NCBI RefSeq assembly: GCF_027887165.1
Contig: NC_077227.1
Location: 542,047,689-542,111,688 of the forward strand
DNA: 64,000 nucleotides
From: Monodelphis domestica
Taxonomy: Eukaryota; Chordata; Mammalia; Didelphimorphia; Didelphidae
Reading direction: 5' to 3'
The position numbers were made by a program, and so were the translations under genes. Below, piece after piece: positions 22,076 to 34,369 of this stretch (position 1 is its first letter; the number at the start of each line of letters is the position of its first letter). The notes under the pieces were generated by a model. The model was given only the letters and a program-made list of their open reading frames with translations. It was not told where the DNA came from and did not search any database.

Positions 22076-22744
22076 TCTATTTTTATTCAAATAGTTTGGA
22101 AGATGAGACATATATGTAATGAGATAGTTACAACACAAATTCATCTCTATTGCAGAAGTAATTTAAGTAGGAAAGGTGTACAGTGAAGGGAAAAGTCACT
22201 GAGAAAAGATCATCGGAGAGGGCTTAATAGAGGAGGTATAATTAGAGATGGGCCTTAAAGGACCTTCTAGAAGCAATGTGATGAAGTAGGAAGAAAATAT
22301 TGTCATAAATTAAAAGGCCTGGATTTTAGTCTCCATTTAAAAAATCACTTAGTTTACTTATTTTCTGGTACTGATTTTTCTCTTCTGGAAAAGACAGATT
22401 TTGAGTAAGTCATATCAAGGTAATCTCACTGTTCAAAAATTCTAGTATACAAAGATTCCTTTCAAATTTGAAATTTTCTGTCTTGTGTTTTAATATACTT
22501 TCCAGCTATGCCATTCAGTGCTTTTTGATTATAGTCACAGAGGCAATAAATAATACATGTGAGAGGGAAAATAATGGTACAATGAAAGGTGTTGGGCATT
22601 ATACCTATAATGCAAATGACAAAATTATGACATATAGTATGTCAGTAGAAATGCTAAGAAGAAAGGATTAATCCTGGTTGAGGTAATCAGAATATTTCAC
22701 AGAGAATATCCAATATGAGCTGAGTCTAGAAAGATAAGTAAATT
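22076..22744. other. Mostly unique sequence
   Basis: A weak MIR-like trace at 22270-22340 ('aaaggcctggattttagtct'). Nothing else recognised. Confidence 0.3.
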
Positions 22745-23150
22745 TCCTTTTTGTTTGTTTCTGTATTTAAAAATGTTTATTCATATACTTTTATATCATT
22801 CTTACTTACAAATAAAGTCTGCTCTTTTCTCCTCCCCAGAAAGTGATTTCTTGTAAAAAATAACAAAAAAGATAAAATGGAGAGAAATTCAACTAAATTA
22901 ATCATCCTTTATACCACATTTGATAAAATATGCACAGCTTCCAAGCATAGTCCCCACCTCTGCAAAGTAGGATGGGATTAACATTATATCTTTACTTAAG
23001 AGTCAAATTTGGCATTAATTACATAGCATTTAGTTAGGGTTTCTTTAATTTTCAGTTATAATGTTAATTCATTAAATATGTGGTCTTTCTGGTACTGCTA
23101 AAAAGTATTTTAAATCAATGAATTGTCTTCCCATATCTCTCTGTATTGTT
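22745..23150 (-). repeat. Antisense L1 3' UTR (older subfamily)
   Basis: 'tagtccccacctctgcaaag', 'cattaattacatagcattta' and 'gtcttcccatatctctctg' are the reverse of an L1 3' end, including the 'gagaaacatgggaagattta' region seen in sense at 17910. Confidence 0.55.
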
Positions 23151-23151
23151 T

Positions 23152-23274
23152 TTTAAAAAAAAGCCTTTACCTTCTTGCTCTGTTTAACCTTTTCCCTTTG
23201 ACTCCAAGACAGAAGGACAAGTACTAGGCAAATGGGGGGGGGGGGGGGGGAGTAAGTGACTTGCTCAGGGCTAC
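23152..23274 (-). repeat. Marsupial CORE-SINE, antisense, 3' half of a split copy
   Basis: 'aaagcctttaccttcttgc', 'gactccaagacagaagg', 'actaggcaaatgggg' and 'agtgacttgctcagggctac' are the reverse of the SINE at 46671-46865. A run of 17 G lies at about 23234-23250. The copy continues at 23929 beyond an LTR. Confidence 0.8.
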
Positions 23275-23924
23275 TGTGGAAAGGAAACAAGACTGACAGT
23301 TTGTGGGGGAAGAGGCCAACTGGGAGTGGCAGTTGGGTCTTGTGATTATCACTTCCTTCCTGCCAGGAGTGGCAGTTGGGTCTTGTGACTAGCACTGCCT
23401 TCCTGCCAGTGGAGTCTGGCTTCCTGGTGTTGGAGGAGAGTGGAGCTTGTTCAGCCCAGTCTGGAGTGGCATGCTCTTCTTGGTTCAGCCCGAAGACACA
23501 GGCTTCTGAAGGTTAGAGTTGTTCTTGTTTGCTTTCTGTCTATTGCTAAGATTCTGAATTAGAACAAGAGTAGACAAGAGTAGGACAAACCCTCCCCCAG
23601 CCTCTAGGGCCTGGCCCTATACTCTGAAGCTAAGGAAAAACTCCAATTCCAACTGGATTATTAAACTTTATATTATTTGAATTCGCAGTCAGATAAGGGG
23701 ACTATGTTTTCTGGTCATAGAGGGAGCTGAACTTCAGTTTCAGTCATTTAAAGACAAACAGACCTCTTTGGACCCCTGCTGTTTCCTCTCAGCAGGGGGC
23801 ATCTCCCTCCCTTGCCTCACCAAGCAATATACCCTCTCTCCCCTCTCTCCTCCATACCCTGCTACAAACCTACCATTATCCCCCTGTTTTCCAATCCCAT
23901 TTCCTTTCCCAATAAAATATTACA
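23275..23924 (+). mobile_element. Solo LTR (endogenous retrovirus fossil)
   Basis: A 650-bp segment that begins tgtgg and ends ttaca, flanked on both sides by 'ctac' (23271-23274 and 23925-23928), a 4-bp target duplication. It splits a SINE cleanly. The left part carries two 43-bp direct repeats (23323-23365 and 23366-23408), like the enhancer repeats of a retroviral U3, and an AATAAA lies near the right end. The 4-bp duplication and size fit a class I (gammaretrovirus-like) ERV. No internal genes accompany it, so it is the product of LTR-LTR recombination. It postdates the SINE it sits in. Orientation is inferred from the repeat and AATAAA positions. Confidence 0.75.
23323..23408. repeat. 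Two 43-bp tandem repeats in the LTR
   Basis: Each copy begins 'ggagtggcagttgggtcttg' and ends 'cttcctgcca'. Tandem repeats of this size and place are usual for LTR enhancers. Confidence 0.85.
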
Positions 23925-23928
23925 CTAC

Positions 23929-24018
23929 ACAACTGGTAAGTGTCTGAAGTCAGATTTGAACCAGGTCCTCTTGAATCCAGGCCAGGTATTCTATCCACTC
24001 TGCTACCTAGCTGCCTCA
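23929..24018 (-). repeat. Marsupial CORE-SINE, antisense, 5' half of the split copy
   Basis: 'acaactggtaagtgtctgaa', 'gtcagatttgaaccaggtc' and 'ctacctagctgcctc' continue the SINE interrupted at 23274. Confidence 0.85.
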
Positions 24019-24119
24019 CTTCTCTTGATGATTTTCATTTTATTATGGCATGGTAATTTTACATTATATTTATATACCACAACATATTTAGCCATTTTCT
24101 AATTAATTAACATCTGTTT

Positions 24120-25792
24120 TGTTCAATAAATCAGCAAGTATCCATTAAGAATTTACTAAGTACTGGGCATAGAACTAGGTGCTGGGTTAGGAGTAAAAAA
24201 AAAAATACAATCTCTCAGTGAACTTGAATTCATTGAAGAATGTATATAGAGAGATATAGACAGGTATGGCTATAGATGTAAAAATGTATACAAAAGGCAT
24301 ACACATGTGCATATAAAACAATTATATGTATTGATCTGTGATGTACATATAAATATGTGTATAAATATATATATATATATACACACATACATATATACTG
24401 TTGTATAGTCTTTTCTTAGAGCTTCAAGGGAAATAATGTGATGATAGGGAGATCACTTGCCTGTAATCAGATAGTATGAGTTAAAATTCTAGATATGATA
24501 TAACTTAGTTTAGCCATGTGTTCATAAACTGAGAAAGATAGACAAGCAAATAGAAATAGATTATCAGATACATACCTATGTATAACATAGATATATAAAA
24601 AATTTCTGTATCATAAATATAAAGTTAATTAATACATTTTATGCAATCCATATACATACACACAAAGTAGTTAAATTTAGAGCATTTTGAAGGGGAATGA
24701 GGTACCTGGATTGGGAAAATGAGGAAAGGTTTCATACAGAAGATGGTGTCTGAGCTGTTTCTCAAAAAAGGAGAGGAATTTGCTCAAGCAGAAGTGAGGA
24801 AGTAGTGAATCCGGACATAAGAAATGAACAATACAAAGGCTTGGAGATAGGAGATAGGAGTATTGTGAGTAAAGAAAAGAATCAATTTGGCTAGATTACA
24901 GGCTATAAGAGAGGATGTAATGTCCAATAAGTCTGGAAAGGTAAATTGAGATTAGGTTATAAATGGCTTTAAAAAGGTAAATTGAAAGTTTATATTTATT
25001 CTAAAAAAATAGAAAGTCATTATAGTTGATTGGGTAAAGAATTCACATGGTCAGGTCTGTAAGGAAAATTATTTTTATAGCCATATGGATAACTCTTTCA
25101 TAACTGAAGTGGTGAGAGATTCAAGACAATGTGACAAGTTAAGAAGGTACTTCAATAATCTGGGCAGGAGGTGATGAGCACCTGAAGTAAAGTAGTAGCT
25201 TAGTAAGTTGAGAGGAGAGATATGAATTCTGTTTGTTGTGAAGGACAGATTTTGGCAATTGATTCAGTATGTGAGGTAATGGAGAATAAAAAAATTGAGG
25301 ATAATATTGATGTTATGAACCAGACATTGGAAATATAGTGGTACCTTTGACAGAAATAAGGAAGTTTGGGAGAAGAAAGGTTTGGGGAGGAGGAGAAAAG
25401 AAGTTCAGTTTTAGAAATTTTGAGTTTCTGAAACATCTGGTTAGAAGTAACTAATAGTCAACTGGTGATGCAATGAAGTTCAAGAGAGAGAGAAGGTAGA
25501 TATTTAGATTTTTGAGTCATTCATAGAAATAGTTATCAAATCCATGTGAGATGTTAAAGTTGCTAAAAGAGAATATAAAATGAGAGGGAAAAAGATATAG
25601 TATTGCGGGACATCCATAGGTAGGGATTTGAATATAGATGGATGAGAAGCCTGTAAAGGAGATTTAGAAGTAATAATCAAACAATTAAGAGACAAACTAG
25701 GAGAGAAAAGTGTCATAAACCTTAAGAGGAAGACTCACTCTCTCTGTAGAGTGTGATCAACAGTGGCAAATGCAGCAGGTCTATAGTGATAA
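24120..25792 (-). repeat. Antisense L2 LINE, long copy
   Basis: Starts at the L2 3' terminus ('atccattaagaatttactaa', 'gggcatagaactaggtgctg') and runs backward into ORF2: 'gaaaggtttcatacagaaga', 'agtctggaaaggtaaattg', 'ttcacatggtcaggtctgt', 'tgtgatcaacagtggcaaat' (reverse of the AFDTVDH motif). A TA/CA-rich patch lies at 24300-24420. The copy continues at 28690 after an L1 insertion. Confidence 0.85.
24361..24402. repeat. TA/CA-rich simple repeat
   Basis: atatat run followed by acacacatac, inside the L2 copy. Confidence 0.85.
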
Positions 25793-25804
25793 GAATTTGT
25801 ATTG

Positions 25805-28677
25805 GGGAGGCAGAGCCAAGACGGCAGATTAGTAGCAGGAAAAACCTAGAGCTGCTTAGAAATTTCTTCCAAATCAATCATTACAAAGCTTCTCAAAAGG
25901 ACAGAGGTCAAAAAAGTATGAGTTAAAAAGTCTCTTCCACTAGACACAATGGAAGATAAGCAGTGAGAGACAATTCCTACACTATAAAGGGGGAAAGACT
26001 GCACAAGGGACTACCCCTCTACCCACTCACCATGCCAGTTAGAACCAGGGCTAGGAAAGTCTCCAAATTCTTGGGGGCTGGCTGAAAGCACCACAAACTC
26101 ACCCCTGAAGAATGTGCCAGACCTGGGCAGTAAGTCTTGGGAAATATCAGGGAGTTCTGTCCCATTCAGCAATAGCAGCTAAGGAAGATAGCCAGAGGGC
26201 AAAATTAGATGAGGTATGCTACACTGTAGACCAATCCTTGAAAATACCAGACATAGGAAGTGGAGCATCAACTGAGAAAAAGAAGGCAGGAATCACAATC
26301 ATGATATCTGATAAAGCCAAAGTAAAAATAGATCTGGTTAAAAGAGATGCAAGGACAGATTATTAGGAAAACCATTCACATAATTGACCATATTAATAAT
26401 CAAACCAACAGAAATCACATTATTATCTCAATAGATAAGGAAAAAGCTTTTGACAAAATATAACACCCAATACTGTTGAAAACACTAGAAAATATAGGAA
26501 TAAAATGGTCTTTTCTCAAAATAATAAACAGTATTTATTTAAAAACATCAGCAAGTATCATCTGCAATGGGGAGGTTAGATCCCTTCCCAATAAGATCAG
26601 GAGTGAAGTAGGAATGCCCATTATCACCACTACTATTTAATTTTGTACTAGAAATTCTAGCAGTAACAATTAGAGATGAAAAAGAAATTGAAGGGATCAA
26701 AGTAGGCAATGAGGAAACTAAACTGTCTTTGCAGAAGGCTTGATGGTATACCTAGAGAATCTAAGAAAATTCAACTAAAAAGCTAATATAAATAATCAAT
26801 ATCATTAGGAAATTTGCAGGGTACAAAATAAACCCATATATGAATCATTAGCATTCCTGTTTCCAACAAAACTCAGCAGCAAGAATTAGAAAGAGAAACT
26901 CCATTTAAAAACACTCTAAACAATTGTCAAATAACTCAGGAATTATATGAACATAATAACTACAAAACATTCTTCACACAAATAAAACTAGATCTAAACA
27001 ATTGGAAAACATTAATTGCTCATGGGTAGGCTGAGTTAATATAATAAAAATGACAATCCTACCTAAATTAATTTACTTATTCAGTGCTATGCCTATCAAA
27101 CTAACAAAAAACTTTTTTATAGAATTAAGAATAATTATTACAAAGTTCATTTGGAAGAACAAATAATCAAAAATATCAAGGGAACTAATGAAAAAAAATG
27201 TGAAGGTTGGAGGCCTAGACATTACCAGATCTCAAAATATATTATAAAATGGTGATCATCAAAACAATATGGTACTGGCTTAGAGACAAATGGCTGGATC
27301 AATGGAATAGACTTGGGGTAAATGACAGTAGTAAGATACTGTTCTATAAACCCAAAGATGCCAGCCTTTGGGACAAGAACCAACTATTTGACAAAAACTG
27401 CTGGGGAGAACTGGAAAACAGTATGTAAGAAATTAGGTTTAGGTAAATATCTTAAACCTTATAGCAAGATTAATTCAGAATGGGTAAATAACTTAAGTAT
27501 AAAGAGGGAAATCATAAATAAATTAGATGAACATAGAATAGTATACCTGTCAGATATATGGGAAACTAAGGAATTTAAGACCAACCAGGAGATAGAGAAC
27601 ACTACAAAATGTTAAATGAATGAATTAAAACGTTTCTGTACAAACAAAACCAATGCAACCAAAATTTGAAGGGAAGCAACAAATTGAGGAAAAGGTTATA
27701 ACAAAAACTTCTGACAAAAAGAAACTGAGTCAATTGTACAAAAAAAAATCAAGCCATTTCCCAACTGACAAATGGTCAAGGGACATCAAAAGGCAGTTCT
27801 AAGATAAAGAAATCAAAACTATCAATAAGCACATGAAAAAAGTGATCTAAATCTCTCATAATTAGAGAAATCAAAATGAAAACAATGCTGAGGTACCACC
27901 TCATACCTAGAAGATTGGCCAATATGACAATAAAGGAAAATAATAAATGTTGGAGAGGTTGTAGTAAAAATCAGGACACAAGTGCATTGCTGGTGGAGTT
28001 GTGAATTAATCCAACCATTCTGGAAGGCAATTTGGAATTATGTGCAAAGGGCTTTAAAAGAATGAATACCCTTTGATCCAGCAATACCACTACTAGGCTT
28101 GTACCCCAAAGAGATAATAAGGAAAAATACTTATACAAAATTTTCATAGCCACACTCTTTGTGGGGCCAATAATTTGGAAAATGAGGGGTTGTCCCTCTA
28201 TTGGGGAATGGTCAAACAAATTGTGGTATATGATGGTGATGGAATACTATTGTCCTGTAAGGAATGATGACCTGAAGGATTTCTATATAAACTAGGAGAA
28301 CCTCAATGAACTCATGCAGAATGAAAGGAGCAGAACCAGGAGAACATTATACATAGAAAGTAAATCATTGTGGAACTATCCAAAGTGATGGACTTTGGTA
28401 CTAGTAGCAATGCAACAAGCCAGGGCATTCCTGAAGGACTTATGGAAAGAATACTAACCACATTGAGAGAAAGAACTGTGGGAATTAAAATGCAAAAGGG
28501 AAGAAATAACGTCACTTATCACATGTATACGTGGGTATGTGATTTGGAGTTTAGGCTTTAAAAGATTTCTCTATAGCAAAAATTAATAATATGGAAGTAG
28601 GTATCAAGTGAAAGAAGAAAGGAGGGAAAGTGAAACATGTAAACATAGAAAATATTTAAAAATAAACATTTTTAAAT
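25805..28677 (+). mobile_element. Internally deleted L1 LINE with both ends
   Basis: Inserted in an L2 with a 12-bp target duplication, 'gaatttgtattg' (25793-25804) and 'gaatttgaattg' (28678-28689), one mismatch. It starts with an L1 5' UTR ('gaggcagagccaagacggca', a decayed YY1-type start) that runs to about 26270. A short endonuclease-domain piece follows (about 26275-26362, residues KKAGITIMISDKAKVKI). The sequence then jumps to the RT domain ('caatagataaggaaaaagct', [12 protein letters not shown]). From there it runs colinearly through thumb, C-terminus and 3' UTR. At least two internal deletions remove ORF1, most of the endonuclease and the region between endonuclease and RT. The FADD catalytic box is decayed (FAEG at 26728-26739). 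An open remnant is 27322-27615. Many stops and frameshifts. Confidence 0.85.
26390..28130 (+). pseudogene. L1 ORF2 remnant (RT to C-terminus)
   Basis: Reading-frame pieces encode RT palm ([14 protein letters not shown]-like, about 26410-26460), the thumb and the LIKLKSFCTNKTN-type region, and the C-terminal RYHLIPRRL-like part near 27890. Stops such as 'aaatgttaaatgaatg' (27608) and frame changes rule out a working polymerase. It retains about 97 codons in one frame at 27322-27615 (NYLTKTAGENWKTVCKKLG). Confidence 0.7.
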
Positions 28678-28689
28678 GAATTTGAATTG

Positions 28690-29060
28690 AGAGAAGACCA
28701 TCAGATTTGACAATTTAGAGAGCATTAAAAACTATAAATAGAATCATTTTAGTTGTGTAATTTTGTCAAAAGTTAGATTTCTTGGAGTGATAAAGAGGAA
28801 GGGGAAAATTGAATGAAGGCAACTTTTAAAAAAATGTTGAAGAAAAGGAGGAGAGTAATAAGATTCTGATTCAGAGGATCATAATACCTAGGGAAGGTTT
28901 TGTTTGTTTTGAATGATAGAAGAGAATTGAGTATATTTGAAGGCAATAGGAAAGGCTGAAGATTTGAAAGTGACTGAGTGATTGAGGATAAACAGATGGA
29001 GAGGATATGAATGAATGGGATCCAATACTTATATAAAAGAATTGGCCCTGGTAAAAATCA
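28690..29060 (-). repeat. Antisense L2, continuation after the L1 insert
   Basis: 'atcagatttgacaatttaga', 'aatcattttagttgtgtaat' and 'gattgaggataaacagatgg' continue the reversed ORF2 of the 24120-25792 copy toward its 5' side. Confidence 0.65.
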
Positions 29061-29194
29061 TTTTTTAAAAAAAATTCTTTGTTATAGAAAAGTAATATAA
29101 ATATTTTAGTTTTCATTGGATTTTTTCCTACCTTAAACTTCCTCTAACTATATGCCTACTAATGGGGTAGTAGAGAAAGGAAGAAAGCACTAGA

Positions 29195-29370
29195 GAGAAC
29201 CATAGAACTATACCTGGAAAGGATCTTTGAAATAACCTTGTCTAACTCTCCCATTAAAGGAAGGAAACAGAAGTACAGAGAATGGAAGAAACTTGTCTAA
29301 GGTAGTAAGCAACTGAGCCAGAATTTAAATTTAGATCTTCTGATTACAATTCCAGCTTTATTTCATTTGA
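29195..29370 (-). repeat. Antisense MIR
   Basis: 'gaaccatagaactatacctg', 'aaggaaggaaacagaagtac' and 'cagaatttaaatttagatct' are MIR reversed. Confidence 0.6.
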
Positions 29371-30404
29371 AAAAAAGTTTGATTATTTAATTTATGTAAT
29401 TAAAAATAAAAGTAATCTCAATATACTGAACATTTTAACTTTACATAAAATTATTTCTTCTTAAATTACATACAAAAATGCTTATTGTATTTGGTATTTA
29501 CTACATTCAGAAAATGAAAAAAATAAAAAAATAAAGAATGGGGGAACACAAAATCCTATTCCCTTCATAGATGAAGAAATGCAATGGCTTTAAGTCTTTA
29601 GGGGTTATTTCTGAAAGGGCTATAATATGAAGAAAGTATTCCATAGCAATAGACCATTTGAGAAAATGTATCATTAAAGGGAAATCTATCCCAAACTATA
29701 TTGGACAAAGATTAAAATAATGTATTAAAAATATCCTTTAAAATATTTAAACCATCTAAATATTATTTTATTGATAAATATTTCCAGAATTTATTTTAAA
29801 AGTGGAGTTAAGTATGCATACCCAAAGCTAGAAAAAAGCATTCTTAAACTCTTAAGGGGTGAGTTTTGTATGTTCTCAAGCCCCTAATGCAATATTTTGC
29901 ATTTAGTAAGCATTTAACAGATACTTAAATTGAGTTGAATATTATTTCCCTCAGTTTCAGTAGAGAGTAATACTGATTTCCTGCTTTGAAAATTTAAGAA
30001 TACTGCATCTTATTTTTTGGAGGAAAATGATATATTTCTATGGAATAACTTCTTTGTATGATACTCTTTTTTGCATTTACCTGTTAAAATTTAAATCTAT
30101 TACATTTTCAATAAAATTTTATTTTTCAATCAATGAAAGTCCTTCTCTCCCTCCTATCTCTTCACTTTCTCTTACATTGAGAAAGCAAGGAAAACAAAGC
30201 CCCTCTTATAAATGTGTATAGCTAAGCAAAAATAATTTTCTTTATTGGCCATGTTAAAAAAAAAAAAAACATGTGTCAGTCTGCAGTTTGAATACATCAT
30301 CTCACTATCTGTTGGTGGCCAAAATATTTCTTCACAAATCCTCTTGAATCATATATTGATCAGAGACAATGTTCTTTACTTTGGGATACTGCCAACTCAA
30401 GTCA
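29371..30404. other. A+T-rich unique sequence
   Basis: Long A/T runs and an A14 tract at about 30256-30269. A weak trace of a MIR or L2 tip near 29890-29940 ('gcatttagtaagcatttaac'). No gene. Confidence 0.35.
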
Positions 30405-30545
30405 GAAAATGTGCTGTATTTTCCTACTCCCTAACCTGCTGTGTTGTCTTATATTTGGCATCTGTAATATGAGAATACAAGACAAATAATCTTCAGGTTC
30501 CCTTCCATATCCATTCTGTGATTCCTTGATTCTATTTTTATAGAA
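30405..30545 (+). repeat. MIR 3' part
   Basis: 'ctgctgtgttgtcttatatt', 'tctgtaatatgagaatacaa' and the tail 'ggttcccttccatatccatt' are the right half of a MIR. Confidence 0.5.
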
Positions 30546-31954
30546 ACTAACTATAACATAGTGACCTATTTGGCAGAAATTCCGCCCCAAAAGAATCACT
30601 TAACAGACAAGATTTTGTGGGCTATTATAAAACAGAAAAAAAAATGTACAGACTCCCAACTGGCCTTGACCGTTTGTTAAATATCCTGATTTCTCCTACC
30701 TCAAAAATATGGGCTTCTATGCAAAGGCTATAATTTATGCTTTTTATTTCTTTAAAACTCTGCCAGTAGGGAAGTTACCTAGCTTGAGTATTATGAGGAA
30801 GTTATAAATTAATCTACACTCTAGAAATATGTGGAAGACTAATTAGAATTGTAGCCTTCTATTTAATGGCCATTCTCCTGAGAGTCTCCAAGTACAGGCT
30901 TTTTATCTTTCCCCAGATTGGAATTGAACTATGGCATGATCAAATACATTATCATAAGACCCATCATAGAATGTCATTGGGAATGATGACCCACTCTATT
31001 GGTGTTTTTCTTCATGTACAATCAGTTTATTAAATTATCCCTTAGATCTTATCACAAAGACTATAATTATAGGGGAAAGGTAGCTTTAAATCTCCAACTT
31101 AAAAAAAATAGTATGTCAATGTTCAAACAAATAATAATTAAAGAAGAATCCTCAGAGTTTCTCAGACCAAATTATTAAGCCACAATGTTTATTTCATTTT
31201 TATTTTCTTTTATCAAAACAATGGAGAATAGTGGGCCATTTTTCCATAATTGTAATGAAGTATTATTGGTTATTCCTTTAGTGTTATGAAAAAAATAAGT
31301 ATGAATTATGTTAAATTTTCTACTTCCTCTTCATTTCAAAAAGTGCAGACCAAAGCAGAGTCATTGTTTTTTGCTGGTTGACTAATATTACCAAGTGGGT
31401 TCTTTGCATGGGATCTAAAAACCCAGCAGTATAGTGAGGTATTCCTCAATAAGATGGACTGGAGAGAGGCACAGCTTGAATAAACACTTGGATTGTCATG
31501 AATAATGAATGAGGAATGGATATAGGAGGAAGCAGAGGGAATTGTCTAAAAGAATGAAACCCAGGATCTAAGCACCCCATTGAGAATGTGAAAACAGAAC
31601 ATGTTCACACCTGAGCCCAAAGTGCCAACCATTTTATGAATTGTTATAATGGTCTTGATTTGGTATAATTATGAGACAAAGTATTTATATTTATGTAATT
31701 GGAGAGAGGTACAAACTGCGAAATCTGGGTTTTCCAAGAGTTTGACTTTTTCCTGTAATCAAAATATTTGTTTAAGATTCACCCTCCACTTCTTAGTTTG
31801 TAGGATGGACTTTCTCCTCCATCCTCCTCATTCAATGCATGATCATGGTTTCAAAATGGTCCTCCAACCTAGGGAACAATATGGCAATGAATTTAAGCTC
31901 TGTAAAGTCCTAGAGAGGTTCACAGCCTGCAAGTATTGGCCTAATAACAGACTG
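30546..31954. other. Unique sequence, no gene seen
   Basis: No repeat family recognised apart from short A/T runs. The frame 31649-32050 has no recognisable protein and runs into LINE sequence at its right end. Confidence 0.35.
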
Positions 31955-32140
31955 ATGGATTACATGCCAACTCTGCCAATTCTTCTCACTTCCTTTTCCA
32001 CAAGATCTCTCACATTAGTCGTCTTCTCTACACTCATACAACTGTACTAACTTATGCTTTCATTTGTCTTCTGAAATATTACACTAGCCTCCTCATTGGT
32101 CTTTCTTCATCTGATCTCAAAACCTTTCTGTGATGCAGGT
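31955..32140 (+). repeat. Sense L2/CR1-clade fragment
   Basis: 'gtactaacttatgctttcat', 'tattacactagcctcctcat' and 'tggtctttcttcatctgatc' match the LDYCNSLLIGLPSS-type C-terminal region of this LINE clade. Confidence 0.6.
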
Positions 32141-33004
32141 TGAGGAGGCCACTGATTTTTTGCAGCTTGGCACGTCAGAGGATTTTTTTAAAGTGTAAAG
32201 GAAAAGGTGGGCATAGACAGGACCCAAAACATGAAGTTACCTCTTCTAGCTAATATATGAACAGGGAAATGCTCTCCAATTTTCTCCTGTTAAAGGAATT
32301 CAGAGTTAATTGAAAAAAGAACTTTGATGAATACCTTTATATCTAGGAAAGAAGAAACAAGGAAGGTTTTGGAATGCCAAATGGTCATATTCTCTCCACT
32401 TTGCAGAATAGTATGCTAGAAGCATATAACCCATCTACTTCACCTAGAAAGACCAAAAATTCTGTCTCTGTGTTATTAATAATGTGATTATGCTCTGATC
32501 AAAAACACTGAGCTTGGTTGGTTGGTTTGTTTGTTTGTTGTTGTTTTTTACCATAAGTGGTCAAAATATGATTCAGACAAGATCATGGATTCTTCACACA
32601 AGTACCTAATTGATATCCCTAAATCACAAGTCTATCCATGTCACTTGTACTCCAGTAGCTTCATTGGTTCTCTATTGGATCTGAAAGAGGTGATGGGACT
32701 TGCCCATGACTAGAGAACTATTCTTTAGTGATAGCACCCAGATCCTGTCACTATGAGTCCACATAGTTGTCATTTTCCCTATCATACTATACTTCCTCTC
32801 ACATAATTTGTGTTACTCCTAAGGGCAATGCAATTTCACATACTATTATGATACTCTGTTTTGACTCTTGGCACTAAACAGAACCTCAGAAGTTAATCCA
32901 AAAATATGGGCTGCATATTGTCTTAGAAAGTCATGTTAACATTGTCTGTGTTCCATTGTGTTTTTACTTATTTGTTTAAATATATCCCAATTACACTTTA
33001 TTCT
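32141..33004. other. Unique sequence, no gene seen
   Basis: A ttgg/tttg simple stretch at 32515-32540. No recognised element or gene. Confidence 0.35.
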
Positions 33005-33480
33005 CATTTTGTAGGACATTTGCTGGCTCTAATCTAGTTCAGACCCTATCTAGATAAGAAACTCTTCTATGATATACCTGACAAAAGGTCATCTAGCTTT
33101 GGTATAAGGTTTCCAGGAAAACCTACACTCCATAGCTTCCCCTTCCACCTTCAGGTAGCTCTAATTGGTTATGGGCTTTTCCCCCTCTTCCCTCAAGTCT
33201 AAATTTTCTTTTGGAATCAAACTGAATAAATCATTCTCTCAAATATTTGATAGCACTTTGAATACTTAAGGTCAATTACCATGTCCAACCAGTGACAATG
33301 GTAAACTTCTTCCCACCGCTGTTCCTTTTCCCATTCTCAGGAAGCACCTCACTATATCCCTCTATTATGGAAAGCTTAAATGACCTCAAGTTCCACATAA
33401 ACTAATATTTTACACATTCACAAAAGCTTTTCTCCAACCCTACTTCTCTATAATCCAAAATGATGGATACTGATGGCTCC
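33005..33480 (-). repeat. Antisense L3/CR1 LINE 3' region
   Basis: 'cctgacaaaaggtcatctag', 'caggtagctctaattggtta' and 'gatagcactttgaatactta' follow the same reversed CR1/L3 order as 14656-14960. Confidence 0.65.
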
Positions 33481-33489
33481 ATCTGCCAA

Positions 33490-33720
33490 ATACATTTTTA
33501 ATACAATGTGGTATCATGCTCAGAGATAGAAAACCTGGATTTGAATCCAGGCTCCAACAATGACTAACAATATAGCCAAATCATTGACATTTCTGAGCCC
33601 ATTCTTTTCATCTAAAAAATGAAAAGTAAAACTAGATTTTCTACCTCACCGGGTTGTTTTGAAAATCAAATGAAATTATGGATGAAGCATATTTTTAAAA
33701 ACTTTAAAGAAAAGAAGTAC
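33490..33720 (+). repeat. MIR
   Basis: 'acctggatttgaatccaggc', 'catttctgagcccattcttt', 'ctcaccgggttgttttgaaa' and 'atcaaatgaaattatggatg' are in sense order. Confidence 0.7.
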
Positions 33721-33799
33721 AAATATTTGAGTTAGTTGTTTTTGATGTTGTTACTATTTTGTAATATATTACTATACCACAAAATATGAATTATGAGGC

Positions 33800-33935
33800 T
33801 AGAGAGGGGAAACAGACACATTACTGATAGACTTCAAATTCTGATTTTCAAATTCAAGTCACTCAGTTACTCCAAGCATCATTCTCTTCAACTGTAAAGT
33901 GGAAAAAGAATAGCACCTATGTAGCAAAGTTTTTC
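33800..33935 (+). repeat. MIR fragment
   Basis: 'caaattcaagtcactcagtt', 'catcattctcttcaactg' and 'taaagtggaaaaagaatagc' are the middle of a MIR. Confidence 0.5.
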
Positions 33936-34369
33936 AGATCTATGTTATGATTCCAGCTGTTTTCTAGCTGATTGTATCTTCCTCAAAGTTAATTTTTTTT
34001 CCCTTGTTTATTTTCTTTCTGGCCTCCATGACCCAGTTAAGCAAAATGCATGTGGCACTGAAGTTCTTCCTCATACTGACTCTGCAACCACTTGCTTACT
34101 TTTCCACCTTCTATATACAGATAATGTTGTTCAAAGGAAGATTTAACTCACAAACAATGGTTCTCCATTCTCAGGACAAGCAAGACAATCCAATCTAGTA
34201 GGAGAACATTTATCTAACACATTCAACCATGAAAATAAGGATGTAATCCTGTTCCCATTCACAAATGGGTCCAGTTGTCTATAACTAAACTGGTGAATGA
34301 GGAAAAAAAATTCTCAGCTACTCAAGGGTTAGGAAAATAATTTCTCTTCCTCAGAGGAGTGAAGATCAT
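33936..34369. other. Unique sequence, no gene seen
   Basis: The 64-codon frame at 34004-34198 is hydrophobic at its start but matches no family I know. Confidence 0.3.

Noticed and set aside
23234-23250. G17 tract as a regulatory G-quadruplex
   Set aside because: It lies in the decayed SINE, where the family has gggg next to its 'ccattg' block. Simple slippage explains it.
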